Shown one piece after another: positions 25,983 to 34,933 of a stretch of DNA of 64,000 nucleotides. The stretch's first letter is position 1, and each line of letters opens with the position of its first letter. The notes below the pieces were generated by a model. That model saw only the letters and a list, made by a program, of their open reading frames with translations, did no database searches and had not been told where the DNA came from. Position numbers and translations under genes: made by a program. Origin of the DNA: Streptomyces albireticuli (lineage in GTDB: Bacteria > Actinomycetota > Actinomycetes > Streptomycetales > Streptomycetaceae). The stretch lies in the NCBI RefSeq assembly GCF_021228125.1, contig NZ_JAJQQS010000018.1, positions 62,001-126,000 on the forward strand, read 5' to 3'.

Positions 25983-26340
25983 CCATGCGCCTCCCCGTCG
26001 GCCGAACTCGCCCGGGAGGCGGGCCTTCGTGACGCCCGGTCACCCGCGCTCGCTCACTTGCCGTCCCCCTGGCCCCGGCCGTGACCGGTCCGCGCTCGTC
26101 GCCGACGGCCGGGGAACCCCATCGCGGCCGTACCGTGGACGAGTCCCGGGACGCGGACACGGCGGATCCCGGCGCCGGTGGCGAGGGCGAGGAGTGCCCC
26201 GCGCACACAGGCCGGTGTCGACGAGGTAGCGGGCGAGAGACCGTCCACCCGGCCGACTTCGCTGTCAGTGCCCTGTGTCATTATGCGGGCGCGCCCCAGG
26301 TGAGTGGGCCGTGGACTGCTGATTTGCCAGGGGGTTGGGG
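25983..26340. other. 358-bp intergenic stretch
   Basis: No gene could be supported here. Frames on both strands are GC-rich shadow reading without conserved blocks. Only the last 15 bases matter: AGGGGG ahead of ATG 26341 is the ribosome site of the next gene. Confidence 0.5.
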
Positions 26341-27435
26341 ATGGGCGCGGGTACGGAGCCGGACGGCGGCTCGTCCAGGTCCGACGAGGAGTGGGAGCGG
26401 TTCCTGCGCGAGTCGGTGGCGGGTGCCGCCGACGCGCCCAAGGAGCCGTCGGCGCGGGCCCGCGAGGCGGCGAAGCGGCCGCGCGCGGAGCCCGACCGTG
26501 ACCCGGAGGTCTGGCGCGGCTACCCGCCCGCGCGGCCCAAGCGGCGCACGGGCTGGTACGTGGTCGGGCTGCTGGCCTCGCTGGCGCTGCTGGTGGTGGC
26601 GCTCGCGCCGGGGCGGGTGGTGGACCTGTTCGCGGGCGCCGACTCCTCGCCGTCGGCGGCCGAGACCGCCCGCCCGACCAAGGCACCCCCGGCGGAGGCG
26701 GCCCGGCGCCCCACCATGAACGAGCCGTTCCGTGGCTCCCCGGCGGCGAGCTGGGCGAGCGGAGCGGCGGGGATCACCGTGCCGAAGGCCGAGGCGGTCG
26801 GCTGGATGAGCGCGGCCGAGGTCGAACGTGCCCTCGCCCGCAGCCGGGACTTCCTCGTCGCGGCCGGCCTGGACAGCGGGGTGCTGCGGGGCGAGCGCCC
26901 CGACAAGGCGATCGCGCTGATCAACCCGCACCAGAAGGACGTCCAGGAACTTCTGGCAACCGCTTTCCGAACCCCGAGCGAGAAAAGCGACCCGCTGCTC
27001 CTCTTCAGCCGCTTCCAGCCCTCCCGCACCCGCCTGGTCGGCGACGTCGTGAAGACCCGGGGCCGGCTCACCTACAAGGAAGGCGAGCGCGGCGCGCTCC
27101 AGGTGACCGCCGACGTCACCTTCGTCTACCCGGCCACGAGCGCGGACGCGAGCGGCGACGAGATCGTGCGTACGATCGTCCGGCGCGAGCTGGTCCTGAG
27201 CTGGGACGACCCCGGCAAGGTGATCACCGAGCCGGGTACGTTCTCGATCGTCTCGTACAAGTACGACATGACCAACGGCGGCTGCGGCGCCCCTACGGGC
27301 TACTTCACCCCGCCCTTCGGCACGGACCGCCGGGCGGACGAGACGGGCACGGAGATCGATCCGTACGACCGCAGCGCGCCGGTCGGCCGGGGCGAGTCCA
27401 CCGGGGACGGGTGCGAGAGAGCGACGCGGTCCTAG
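26341..27435 (+). CDS. Membrane-anchored hypothetical protein
   Basis: A 364-residue protein with a charged cytoplasmic N-terminus (about 1-75, rich in Arg, Glu and Pro), one membrane helix (WYVVGLLASLALLVVALAPG, about 72-92), an Ala/Pro linker and a large extracytoplasmic domain. The domain includes AEVERALARSRDFLVAAGLD, DKAIALINPHQKDVQELLAT and FSIVSYKYDMTNGGCG, blocks that recur in Streptomyces membrane proteins of unknown role. ATG 26341 follows AGGGGG. It stands alone. I can give no function. Confidence 0.75.
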   Translation: MGAGTEPDGGSSRSDEEWERFLRESVAGAADAPKEPSARAREAAKRPRAEPDRDPEVWRGYPPARPKRRTGWYVVGLLASLALLVVALAPGRVVDLFAGADSSPSAAETARPTKAPPAEAARRPTMNEPFRGSPAASWASGAAGITVPKAEAVGWMSAAEVERALARSRDFLVAAGLDSGVLRGERPDKAIALINPHQKDVQELLATAFRTPSEKSDPLLLFSRFQPSRTRLVGDVVKTRGRLTYKEGERGALQVTADVTFVYPATSADASGDEIVRTIVRRELVLSWDDPGKVITEPGTFSIVSYKYDMTNGGCGAPTGYFTPPFGTDRRADETGTEIDPYDRSAPVGRGESTGDGCERATRS

Positions 27436-27470
27436 CGAGAAGGCGGCGGTCCCGGGCTCGCGCCAGAGGG

Positions 27471-27586
27471 CCGGCCGCGGCGGGGATTGCCGGGCAGGCC
27501 GTTCCGGCCTCGGTCAGCTCGACCCGGCGGAGCCGGCGACCGTCGGGGGCCACCTCCGTCAGGTAGACCGCCGGGTCGTCGTGGGC
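27471..27586 (-). pseudogene. Possible gene remnant beside the response regulator
   Basis: On the minus strand this stretch reads DDPAVYLTEV, then VAPDGRRLRRVELTEAG, a coherent strand-like pattern reminiscent of small Streptomyces proteins (a DUF6881-like pattern), but there is no start and an in-frame stop lies immediately upstream. It could be a remnant or coincidence. Confidence 0.2.
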
Positions 27587-28252
27587 TCAGGCGAGGCCCG
27601 AGGCGATGGCCCGGCGGACGGCGTCGGCGCGGTCCTTGATGTCCGCCTTGGCGAACAGGTTGTTGATGTGCGTCTTGACCGTGGCCTCGCTGATGAAGAG
27701 CTTCTCGGCGATCGCCCGGTTCGGCAGGCCCCGGCCGATCAGGGTGAGCACCTCGCGTTCGCGGGGCGTGAGGTCCCCGGGCAGCGGCCGCACGGGCGCC
27801 GGAGCCTTCGTACGGACGGTGGCGAGGAGCCGGTCCTGCACCTCACGGTCGAGTACGGCCTGTCCCGCGGCGGCGGCGCGGATCGCGCGGACGATGTCCT
27901 GGCGTCCCGCGTTCTTGGTCAGGTAGCCCCGGGCCCCGGCGCTCAGCGCGGCCAGGATCGAGTCGTCGTCCGCGAAGGTGGTCAGGACGACCACCGCCAC
28001 CTCCGGGTGCCCCTCCGACAGCCGCCGGGTCGCCTCGGTGCCGTCCATCACGGGCATGCGCAGATCCATCAGGACCACGTCCACGGGCCCCGCCGCCACC
28101 GCCGCCAGCACCTCCGTCCCGTCGGCCGCCGCCGCGACGACCTCGATGCCCTCGGACAGGCCGAGGACCGCGGCCAGCGGCTCGCGCACCGCCGCCTGGT
28201 CGTCGGCCACGACCACCTTCAACCGCCGTACGTCCTGCGCGGATTCGCTCAT
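27587..28252 (-). CDS. NarL/LuxR-family response regulator
   Basis: A 221-residue regulator. The receiver has D17-D18 in VVADDQ, phosphosite D63 in VVLMDLRMP, Thr in VLTTF and Lys in YLTKNAG. The output domain is a LuxR-type helix-turn-helix: LTPREREVLTLIGRGLPN then KLFISEATVKTHINN. ATG 28252 overlaps the kinase stop (ATGA), so it is translated together with the kinase just upstream on the minus strand. Probable targets are local: the membrane protein or the ABC exporter at 30157-32047, but the second NarL system there is equally likely. Confidence 0.93.
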   Translation of the reverse strand: MSESAQDVRRLKVVVADDQAAVREPLAAVLGLSEGIEVVAAAADGTEVLAAVAAGPVDVVLMDLRMPVMDGTEATRRLSEGHPEVAVVVLTTFADDDSILAALSAGARGYLTKNAGRQDIVRAIRAAAAGQAVLDREVQDRLLATVRTKAPAPVRPLPGDLTPREREVLTLIGRGLPNRAIAEKLFISEATVKTHINNLFAKADIKDRADAVRRAIASGLA

Positions 28253-29442
28253 CCCGGGATCCTTGCCTCCACCTGCCACCCGCCCGCGTCCGGTCCTTCG
28301 GTGACCGGGCCCGCGGTGATCGTCCCTTCCAGCAGGGCGACCCGCTCACGCATGCCGATCAGCCCCATCCCGCTGCCGGCGCCCGTGCTCACCGTACGGG
28401 TAGCCGGACCGTTGCGGATCCTCAGTGCCGTCGACGCGGGCCCGAACGTCAGCTCCGCGCGTACCGCGCCACCGGGCGCGTGCCGGGCCGCGTTGGTCAG
28501 CGACTCCTGGGCGATCCGCAGCAGGTTCTGGGTCACGCGGGACGGGACCTCGCGGACGGTCCCGGCGACGGTGAGCGCGTCGCGGTGGCCGGAGGTGTCC
28601 AGCATCGCGGTGAGGGTCTCGACGAGCGGCAGCGCGTCCTCGCGCAGTGCGTGCACGGTCCACTGCGCCTGCTTCAGGCTCTCCTTGACCATGCTGTGCG
28701 CCTTCTGGTTCGCCTCGCGGACCCGGTCCAGGTCGCCGGTGTCGATCAGCGCGTCCGCCAGCTCCAACTGCATGTTGATACCCGCCAGGGAATGGGCCAG
28801 GACGTCGTGGACGTCACGGGCGATCCGGCTCCGTTCGGTCAGGACGGCGGTCCTGGCCTCGGCCCGCGCCGCCCGCTCCGCCGACCCGGCCGCCGCGATG
28901 GCCGCGTCGAAGGCCCGCCGACGGCTGCGGTTGAGAATGCCGACCAGGACGGGAGCACCGGTGGCCAGGCCCAGTGTCCACGGCAACGGGTTGTGGCCGG
29001 GACCGAGGTGGAAGTACAGGACGCCGCCGCACAGCAGACCGCACAGGGCTGCCAGGGTGAGCGACTGCCGGGGGTCGAGGCGGACCCCGATGTGACCGAC
29101 GAGGAAGTACGTGAAGAGGTAGCCGGTCCCGGTGCTGCTGACGCCGAGCAGGGCCGCCGCCGCCACGACGCCCAGGGTCGGCCAGGCCAGGGCGAGGCGC
29201 GGCGGAATCCGGTTCTCCGGCAGGTGCCGTGCCGCCAGGGCGACGGAGTTGACCAGGAGCAGGACTGCCACCGCCACCCCCTGGCCGCTGGGACCCAGCG
29301 GCCGGACCGTCCAGAACGCCGCGACGATGACGAAGACGGTCAGGGCCCGCTGAACCCAGGGGTTCTGACCGGGAACCGGCCGGGGGCCGGCCCCCTGGTG
29401 CGGGGCCGGCCCGTGATCGGGGACGTTCCGGGCTTCGGGCAC
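28249..29442 (-). CDS. NarL-type sensor histidine kinase
   Basis: A 397-residue DesK/LiaS-type kinase. About six hydrophobic helices occupy residues 30-175 with little extracytoplasmic sequence, so it probably senses the membrane itself. The HisKA_3 domain carries H212 in RIARDVHDVLAHSL. The ATPase core has LLRIAQESLTNAARHA and GSGMGLIGMRERVALL. GTG 29442 was chosen; a GTG 18 bases further upstream is possible. It precedes and overlaps the response regulator by 4 bp. The hypothetical membrane protein at 29463-30005 lies 20 bp upstream on the same strand and may be the first gene of a three-gene unit. Confidence 0.9.
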   Translation of the reverse strand: MPEARNVPDHGPAPHQGAGPRPVPGQNPWVQRALTVFVIVAAFWTVRPLGPSGQGVAVAVLLLVNSVALAARHLPENRIPPRLALAWPTLGVVAAAALLGVSSTGTGYLFTYFLVGHIGVRLDPRQSLTLAALCGLLCGGVLYFHLGPGHNPLPWTLGLATGAPVLVGILNRSRRRAFDAAIAAAGSAERAARAEARTAVLTERSRIARDVHDVLAHSLAGINMQLELADALIDTGDLDRVREANQKAHSMVKESLKQAQWTVHALREDALPLVETLTAMLDTSGHRDALTVAGTVREVPSRVTQNLLRIAQESLTNAARHAPGGAVRAELTFGPASTALRIRNGPATRTVSTGAGSGMGLIGMRERVALLEGTITAGPVTEGPDAGGWQVEARIPG

Positions 29443-29462
29443 GGCGCGACCATAGCCCACGG

Positions 29463-30005
29463 TCAGGCCGTACGGTCGAGGGCGGGTGCGGGAAGCGTCG
29501 CCGCGGAGGGGGACTGCCGGTGGGCGACGATCCGGCCGCGGACGAAGATCGTGGCGAGCCGCGTGACGACCTCGGTGAGCGCCATCAGGACGAAGGCCGC
29601 GACCCACGCCTGGTCGCCGGTGATGTGGTGCGTGACGCTGAACCGGGCGACGTCGTCGGCTCCGCCGTTCCGGACCCACACCTGGAAGCCCATGCGGGCG
29701 CCCATGCCGACGACCCACAGGACCGCGGAGACCGCGCCCGCCTTGATCAGCAGGTGCTCACCGGCGACGCGGATACGGGTGTAGACGCCACCCGCGACGC
29801 CGAGCGCGGCACCCACGGCCGTCAGCGCGCCGATCAGCACGAGGTCGTTGCCCGCCGTGGGGACGGTGTCGAGGTAGGTGTGGGCCACGAAGGCCACGAT
29901 GCCGAGCGGGACGAGGAAGGTCTTCAGGTCGAGCCGGCCTTCCCGCAACTGCCGGAAGACGACGAGGACGAGGGCGATGTCGGTGATCCAGTCGGTCGTT
30001 GTCAT
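29463..30005 (-). CDS. Multi-pass membrane protein, unknown (DUF1453-like)
   Basis: A 180-residue integral membrane protein with five or six hydrophobic segments: DWITDIALVLVVF, FLVPLGIVAFVAHTYL, LVLIGALTAVGAALGVAGG, AGAVSAVLWVVGMGARMGF, AWVAAFVLMALTEVV. Between them lie VYTRIRVAGEHLLIK and SVTHHITGDQAW, with conserved-looking polar residues. It recalls DUF1453/CcdC-type proteins, without the cysteine pair of a redox protein. ATG 30005. It ends 20 bp before the sensor kinase and could be co-transcribed as an accessory sensor. Confidence 0.65.
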   Translation of the reverse strand: MTTTDWITDIALVLVVFRQLREGRLDLKTFLVPLGIVAFVAHTYLDTVPTAGNDLVLIGALTAVGAALGVAGGVYTRIRVAGEHLLIKAGAVSAVLWVVGMGARMGFQVWVRNGGADDVARFSVTHHITGDQAWVAAFVLMALTEVVTRLATIFVRGRIVAHRQSPSAATLPAPALDRTA

Positions 30006-30156
30006 GCCTCAAGCCTGCTGATCCGGCGCCTTCCGCGCCTGGACCCATGGGTGGAACGACGGGTGGAGATGGTCCGCGCGGACCCAGCGGCGGTGCTGCT
30101 CGGTCGCGGTCTCCCCGGTCTTCACCGGACCGGCGGGTCTCCCGGGAGAGACCGGC

Positions 30157-30966
30157 TCACTCCGCGCGCGGGTCCCAGCGGAACCGGCGGACCGCCACCA
30201 CCGCGCCGACCGCACCCCACAGGAGCAGCACCCCGAGGTCCCGCCAGGGGAGGCCGGTGTGATCGGTGGTGAACGCGCGGAGCAGGGCGTCGTTGAACGG
30301 TTTCACCGGCAGCACGTCGGCGATGCCGTTCAGCGGACCGGAGTGGATCGGCATATAGGTGCCCGAGACGAACACCAGGGGGAACAGGACGAACTGCACG
30401 ACCGACGGCGCGGCTTCCGCGTCGCGGATCAGCGACGCCACCGCGACCCCGAGAGCGCAGAAGGCGGCGGCGCCGAGCACGAGCGTCAGGGCCAGCGTGA
30501 GCAGCTGCGAGGACGCGGGCAGCGAGACGCCGTAGAGGCGGCCGACCAAGGTGATCAGCAGGACGTCGACGACACTCACGACGACGCAGTGCGCCAAGAG
30601 CCCCACGAAGTACACGGACGCGGGCAGCGGTGTCGCCCGCACCCGTCTCAGGATCCCGTTCTGGCGTCGCGCCGCGAGCACTATCGCCAACTGGCTGTAG
30701 CAGGAGCCCAGGACGGATACCGCGGCGATCGTCGAAACGTAGTACTGCAGCGCGGACCGGCCGTAGTAGAACTCGCTCTCGCCGATACCGCCGAACAGCC
30801 CACCGAAGATCGCGATGACGACGACCGGGAAGACGAACGTGAAGAACGCGCTCTGCGGACTGCGCCAGAACGTGAGCTGCTCGTAGCGGATCTGATGCCA
30901 CAGCAGGGCGAGGCCGCGCCTCCAGGCTCGTCGGCCCGCGGCGCGGGGAGCGGCGGCGATGCTCAC
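30157..30966 (-). CDS. ABC-2 type exporter permease (DrrB-like)
   Basis: A 269-residue permease with six membrane helices. The N-terminal YEQLTFWRSPQSAFFTFVFPV with a following FGGLFG stretch, RRQNGILRRVRATPLP, and PVKPFNDALLRAF near the end are typical of DrrB/ABC2_membrane proteins. It would form the channel for the ATPase encoded just upstream on the same strand, exporting a hydrophobic compound. GTG 30966 has AAGGGA upstream. The original ATPase stop would have overlapped this GTG, but a 41-bp duplication now separates the genes by 49 bp, so translational coupling is probably weakened. The divergent NarL system at 32226 is a likely controller. Confidence 0.88.
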   Translation of the reverse strand: MSIAAAPRAAGRRAWRRGLALLWHQIRYEQLTFWRSPQSAFFTFVFPVVVIAIFGGLFGGIGESEFYYGRSALQYYVSTIAAVSVLGSCYSQLAIVLAARRQNGILRRVRATPLPASVYFVGLLAHCVVVSVVDVLLITLVGRLYGVSLPASSQLLTLALTLVLGAAAFCALGVAVASLIRDAEAAPSVVQFVLFPLVFVSGTYMPIHSGPLNGIADVLPVKPFNDALLRAFTTDHTGLPWRDLGVLLLWGAVGAVVAVRRFRWDPRAE

Positions 30967-30979
30967 GATGCGGTCCCTT

Positions 30980-31061
30980 CTCGTGTGTGTTCGGGCGCGC
31001 CCTGGTCCTGGGCGGTCAGGCTCGTGTGTGTTCAGGCGCACCCTGGTCCTGGGCGGTCAGG
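30980..31061 (-). repeat. 41-bp tandem duplication at the 3' end of the ABC ATPase gene
   Basis: Two 41-bp units (30980-31020 and 31021-31061) differ at two bases. Because 41 is not a multiple of three, the second unit shifts frame and supplies the TGA (31016-31018) that now ends the ATPase. Reading the single-copy ancestor in the ATPase frame gives QGAPEHTREGTAS and a TGA overlapping the permease GTG. Confidence 0.88.
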
Positions 31062-32047
31062 CGTAGATAGACGTCCTCCAGGCTCGGCCGGTCGACCGTC
31101 AGTCCGTCGAGCACGGTGCCGCGTCCGAGCGCCCAGTCGGTGAGCCGGTGCAGGGCACCGGTCGGCTCCGCCGACTCCATGGTGACCAGGCCGTCCTCGT
31201 CCGGCTCCGCGGCCACCGGCAGGTCGGCGACCGTACTGCCGGGCGGCAGCGCGAAGCGGATCCGGGCCCGCGCGGTGTCGCGCCCCCCGAGGGTCGTGGG
31301 GGTGCCCTCGGCGACGACGCGTCCGGCGGAGATCACGGCCACCCGGTCGGCCAGTTCCTGCGCCTCTTCCATGTAGTGGGTGGTGAGCAGGATGGTGGTG
31401 CCCGCGGCGCGCAGGTTCCTCACGAGCTGCCAGGCGCCGCGGCGCGCGTTCGGATCGAATCCGGTCGTCGGCTCGTCGAGGAACAGCAGGCTCGGGTTCC
31501 CGATCATCCCCAGTGCCAGGTCCAGGCGCCGCTTCCGGCCGCCGGAGAGCGTGCGGACCTTCTTCGTCTCCTGCCCGGCGAGGCCGACCAGGCCGATCAC
31601 CTCGTCGACATCGCGCGGCGCCGGGTAGTAGCCCGCGTTGCGGGCGACGGTCTCGCGGACGGTGAGGTAGGGCTCGACCGCGATGTCCTGCGGCACCAGC
31701 CCGATGCGCTCGCGCAGGGCACGCGCCGTGGACCGGTCTCCCGGGTCGAGGCCGAGGACGTCGACGTGTCCGCCGTCCCGGGTCCGGAACCCCTCGAGGA
31801 TCTCCATGGTGGTGGTCTTGCCGGCGCCGTTGCGACCAAGCAGCGCGAAGATCTCCCCGTGCTCGACGGTGAAGCTCACCCCGTCCACGGCCCGCACCGC
31901 GCCGTAATCCTTGTGCAGGTCTTCGACCACGACCGCGCTGGACATGGCGGTCGCCTGCCGGTCGGCGTCCAGGAACCTCGCCGGCCGTACGTCGTCGCCC
32001 CGTCGGCCGTTGCCCGTGCCGAACCTGGGGGTGTCTGTCGCTTCCAT
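31016..32047 (-). CDS. ABC exporter ATPase (DrrA-like)
   Basis: A 343-residue ATPase. After a variable N-terminal 35 residues it starts VVVEDLHKDYGAVRAVDGVS; Walker A is GRNGAGKTT, the signature LSGGRKRRLDLALGM, Walker B LLFLDEPTTGFDP and the switch His in LLTTHYMEEA. The C-terminal DrrA-type extension ends SLEDVYLRLTAQDQ. It powers export by the downstream permease. ATG 32047 follows GGGGG; ATG 31945 (MSSAVVVEDL) is a shorter alternative that matches the usual family start. The last four codons come from a 41-bp duplication. Divergent from the kinase at 32226. Confidence 0.92.
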   Translation of the reverse strand: MEATDTPRFGTGNGRRGDDVRPARFLDADRQATAMSSAVVVEDLHKDYGAVRAVDGVSFTVEHGEIFALLGRNGAGKTTTMEILEGFRTRDGGHVDVLGLDPGDRSTARALRERIGLVPQDIAVEPYLTVRETVARNAGYYPAPRDVDEVIGLVGLAGQETKKVRTLSGGRKRRLDLALGMIGNPSLLFLDEPTTGFDPNARRGAWQLVRNLRAAGTTILLTTHYMEEAQELADRVAVISAGRVVAEGTPTTLGGRDTARARIRFALPPGSTVADLPVAAEPDEDGLVTMESAEPTGALHRLTDWALGRGTVLDGLTVDRPSLEDVYLRLTAQDQGAPEHTRA

Positions 32048-32225
32048 GCCCCCATTCCACGGCGGCGGACCCGTCGCGCGGCAGGGCGAGCGGTCGGATC
32101 CCGGAGCGACGAACGGCCGGTCGTCGCGGGCCGCATGCGACTTTCGTAGGGTCCGCCCGGGGCGAAGGTAGGGGGTGGCCCCGGCACCCGCGGGAAGGCG
32201 CCCCGGATGGCTTACGGTGAGCGTC

Positions 32226-33422
32226 ATGACGGACGGACCATGGCACCACCGGCACCGAGTGGCCGTGGACGTGGCGATCGCGGTCGCCTTCGTACTGCTG
32301 GACACCGGCACCACGCTGATCGGCGCCAGCTGGTGGCCGGACCGCCCGGACACCCTCGCCTGGGTCGTGCTGGGCGTACAGGCGCTCGCCTGCGCCTCGC
32401 TGGCCTTCCGCCGCGTCGCCCCGCTCACCGTCGTCGGCGTGCTCGGCGCGTTCACGGTCGCGGTGACGCTGCTGATCTCACCGGCCGGCGCGCTGACACC
32501 CGCCCACGACACCAACGTGTGGGCCCCCTACGCGACCGTGGTGGCCGCCTACGGCCCGTTCTTCCACCAACAGAACCGCCGCACCGCGTTCCTCGCGCTC
32601 GCCGCCTTCACCCTCGTCATCATGCGGCCCTGGGAGCCGTCGGTCACCGTCATGACGATCGGGCTGCTGCGCACCGCGGTCGGGCCGCTGCTGGCGCTGT
32701 ACTTCGACGCCCGCCGACGGATCGTCCTCGCCCTTCTCGAACGCGCCGAGCGGGCCGAGCGGGAACGGCACCTGCTCACCGAACAGGCCCGCGCCGAGGA
32801 ACGCGCCCGGCTCGCCGGGGAGATGCACGACGTCGTCACGCACCGGGTGAGCCTGATGGTGCTGCAGGCCGGAGCCCTGCGGGTGACGGCACGGGACGAG
32901 GAGACCCGGCAGGCGGCGGAGGAACTGCGCGCCGCGGGCTGCCAGGCCCTGGAGGAGTTACGGGATCTGGTCGGCATCCTGCGCACCACGCCCGAGGGCG
33001 ACCGGACGCCCTCCGTGGGGGGATTCGCCGACCTGGTCGCCGAGTCGACGGCGGTGGGCACACCGACCGAGCTGATCGAGGACGGCGACCCCGCGCTCGC
33101 CTCGCCGGTGGTCGGACGCACCGCCTACCGCGTCCTGCGCGAGGCGCTGACCAACGTCCACAAACACGCGCCCGGCGCCCGGGTGACCGTGCGAGTGCGG
33201 TACGACCAGGCCCAGGTACGGCTCACCGTCCTCAACACGCCTCCGGCCGACGGAGCGAGCAGCGCCCTCGCGGACACCGGATCCGGCCTGGGCATCGCGC
33301 ATCTGCGCCGACGCATGGAACTCGTACACGGCACCCTGCGTGCCGGACCCCGTCCCGACGGCGGGTTCGGCGTCGAGGCGACGCTGCCCGCGTACGTCCC
33401 GACCGCGGAATCGGCGGTGTGA
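32226..33422 (+). CDS. NarL-type sensor histidine kinase
   Basis: A 398-residue kinase with four or five membrane helices in residues 10-155 and no sizeable outer domain, as in DesK-type or intramembrane-sensing kinases. The coupling helix RAERAERERHLLTEQARAEE leads to H201 in LAGEMHDVVTHRVSL. The ATPase core has VLREALTNVHKHAPG and GSGLGIAHLRRRMEL. ATG 32226. Its stop overlaps the GTG of the response regulator by 4 bp. It is divergent from the DrrAB-like exporter (178-bp gap), a common arrangement in which such a system induces an efflux pump in response to an antibiotic or lipid stress. Confidence 0.92.
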   Translation: MTDGPWHHRHRVAVDVAIAVAFVLLDTGTTLIGASWWPDRPDTLAWVVLGVQALACASLAFRRVAPLTVVGVLGAFTVAVTLLISPAGALTPAHDTNVWAPYATVVAAYGPFFHQQNRRTAFLALAAFTLVIMRPWEPSVTVMTIGLLRTAVGPLLALYFDARRRIVLALLERAERAERERHLLTEQARAEERARLAGEMHDVVTHRVSLMVLQAGALRVTARDEETRQAAEELRAAGCQALEELRDLVGILRTTPEGDRTPSVGGFADLVAESTAVGTPTELIEDGDPALASPVVGRTAYRVLREALTNVHKHAPGARVTVRVRYDQAQVRLTVLNTPPADGASSALADTGSGLGIAHLRRRMELVHGTLRAGPRPDGGFGVEATLPAYVPTAESAV

Positions 33423-34078
33423 GCGTGGCCCGCATAGTGGTGGTCGACGACGAGCCCATGGTGTGCGTGTTCCTGCGCACCATTCTCGGCTCGGCCCAGG
33501 ACCTGGAGGTCGTCGGCGAGGCCCACGACGGCGCGGCCGGCATCGAGGCCGTCCGGCGCGGCCGCCCGGACGTCGTCCTGATGGACCTGCGCATGCCGGG
33601 CATGGACGGGATGACCGCGATCGAACGCATCAACGAGCTCGCGGAGCCGCCGAACATCGTGGTGCTGACGACCTTCGACGCCGACCAGTACGTGCTGCGG
33701 GCACTGCGGGCCGGAGCGACCGGCTTCCTGGTCAAGTCGACCCCGCCGGAGGAACTGATCGGACTCGTGAGGACGGCCGCGCAGGGGCACACCGTCCTCT
33801 CGCCGTCCGCCGCCCGTCGGCTCATCGCCGCGTCGACGGACAGTCTTTCCGCCCGCGACCGCGCACGCGACCTGGTCGCCGCGCTGACCGAGCGGGAGGT
33901 CCAGGTCCTCGCCGGACTCGGCGAGGGCCTGTCCAACGCGCAGATCGCGGCCCGGCTCTTCCTCTCCGAGGCCACGATCAAGGGCTACGTCTCACGCATG
34001 CTGGACAAACTGGGCTGCGTCAACCGCACCCAGGCCGGCCTCCTCGCCCACGACGCGGGCATCGTCGGCCCCCTGTAG
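33419..34078 (+). CDS. NarL/LuxR-family response regulator
   Basis: A 219-residue regulator translated in GTGA overlap with the kinase stop. The receiver has D10-D11-E12, phosphosite D56 in VVLMDLRMPG, Thr in VLTTFD and Lys in FLVKSTPP. The output helix-turn-helix is LTEREVQVLAGLGEGLSNAQIAAR then LFLSEATIKGYVSRM. GTG 33419 was taken because the 4-base overlap is usual for these pairs; GTG 33425 is two codons later. Likely target: the divergent exporter genes at 30157-32047. Confidence 0.93.
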   Translation: MSVARIVVVDDEPMVCVFLRTILGSAQDLEVVGEAHDGAAGIEAVRRGRPDVVLMDLRMPGMDGMTAIERINELAEPPNIVVLTTFDADQYVLRALRAGATGFLVKSTPPEELIGLVRTAAQGHTVLSPSAARRLIAASTDSLSARDRARDLVAALTEREVQVLAGLGEGLSNAQIAARLFLSEATIKGYVSRMLDKLGCVNRTQAGLLAHDAGIVGPL

Positions 34079-34255
34079 GGGGACCGGTGGTCCTGGCTAG
34101 GGCAGCGGACTGCAAGGGCCGTGTGCGCGCCCCCAAGTACGCCCGCGCGTGCGCTCCGGTGCTTCCGTGGCATGTGCTCTCGCCATTGGCATCGGCGGCA
34201 CCAGGCGGTGGAATGCGCTGTCGGAAGCGCCCGTACCGCGAGAGGAGTGTGGATC

Positions 34256-34915
34256 GTGATCCATATGACCGAGACCCTCGCCGTTCACACCGTGGAGGGG
34301 TTCCTCACCCCCGACGAGACCGCGGAGGTCGTCAAGCTGATGGACGACCACCTCGCGACGACGCGCTGGGTTCCCGCGCGGCCCAGTGACGGGCTGGCAC
34401 CGCCCGCCTCGGTGCAGGAGATCCTCGGCGGGGCGGTGGAGCGGGCGCTGCCCGCGATCCGGCGGGTGTTCCCGTCCGCGGTCGCGGTCACGCCGTGGGA
34501 CTACCACGACCTCGGGCCCGGCGACCGGATCGAGGCGCACGTGCACGGCGTGAGCGCCCCGGAGTCCCGGCCGCAGCGGGTGGCGCGGGTGGCGTTCCAT
34601 CTGCGGGAGGCGGAGCGGGGCGGGGAGTTCTACGTGGACACGTGCGCGTCGGACGCGCTGTGGACGGAGCGGACGGCCGGGCCCGGCAGCGCGTTCGCGC
34701 CCGGCACGCGGTTCGTACGGGAGATATCCCACCACGCCGGGCCGCGGGAGATCGCCGCGCTGAGCGACGTCCCCCGCACCCGCTGGACCAGCGCGCCGCC
34801 GGCCGGGACCGCCGTCGTCTACGGGGCCCAGCTCGTACACGGCGTCGAGGCCGTACGCGCGGGACGGCTACGAAAGCTGATCACCAACCTGATGGACGGA
34901 CCCGTCCGTCCGTGA
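34256..34915 (+). CDS. 2OG-Fe(II) oxygenase-like protein with HxH...H site
   Basis: A 219-residue protein with the double-stranded beta-helix layout of 2-oxoglutarate/iron dioxygenases: HDLGPGDRIEAHVHG, VARVAFHLREAERGGEFYVD, a PPAGTAVVY strand, and QLVHGVEAVRAGRLRKL carrying the distal His and the 2OG-binding Arg. The usual HxD metal pair reads H95-V-H97 here; the distal His is H195. A three-histidine site would be unusual for this family and could mean a changed reaction or another metal partner. GTG 34256 has GAGGAG 8 bases upstream; ATG 34265 is three codons later. A strong terminator follows at 34934-34957. It stands alone. Confidence 0.65.
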   Translation: MIHMTETLAVHTVEGFLTPDETAEVVKLMDDHLATTRWVPARPSDGLAPPASVQEILGGAVERALPAIRRVFPSAVAVTPWDYHDLGPGDRIEAHVHGVSAPESRPQRVARVAFHLREAERGGEFYVDTCASDALWTERTAGPGSAFAPGTRFVREISHHAGPREIAALSDVPRTRWTSAPPAGTAVVYGAQLVHGVEAVRAGRLRKLITNLMDGPVRP

Positions 34916-34933
34916 CCACCTCGTAGAGGCTGA

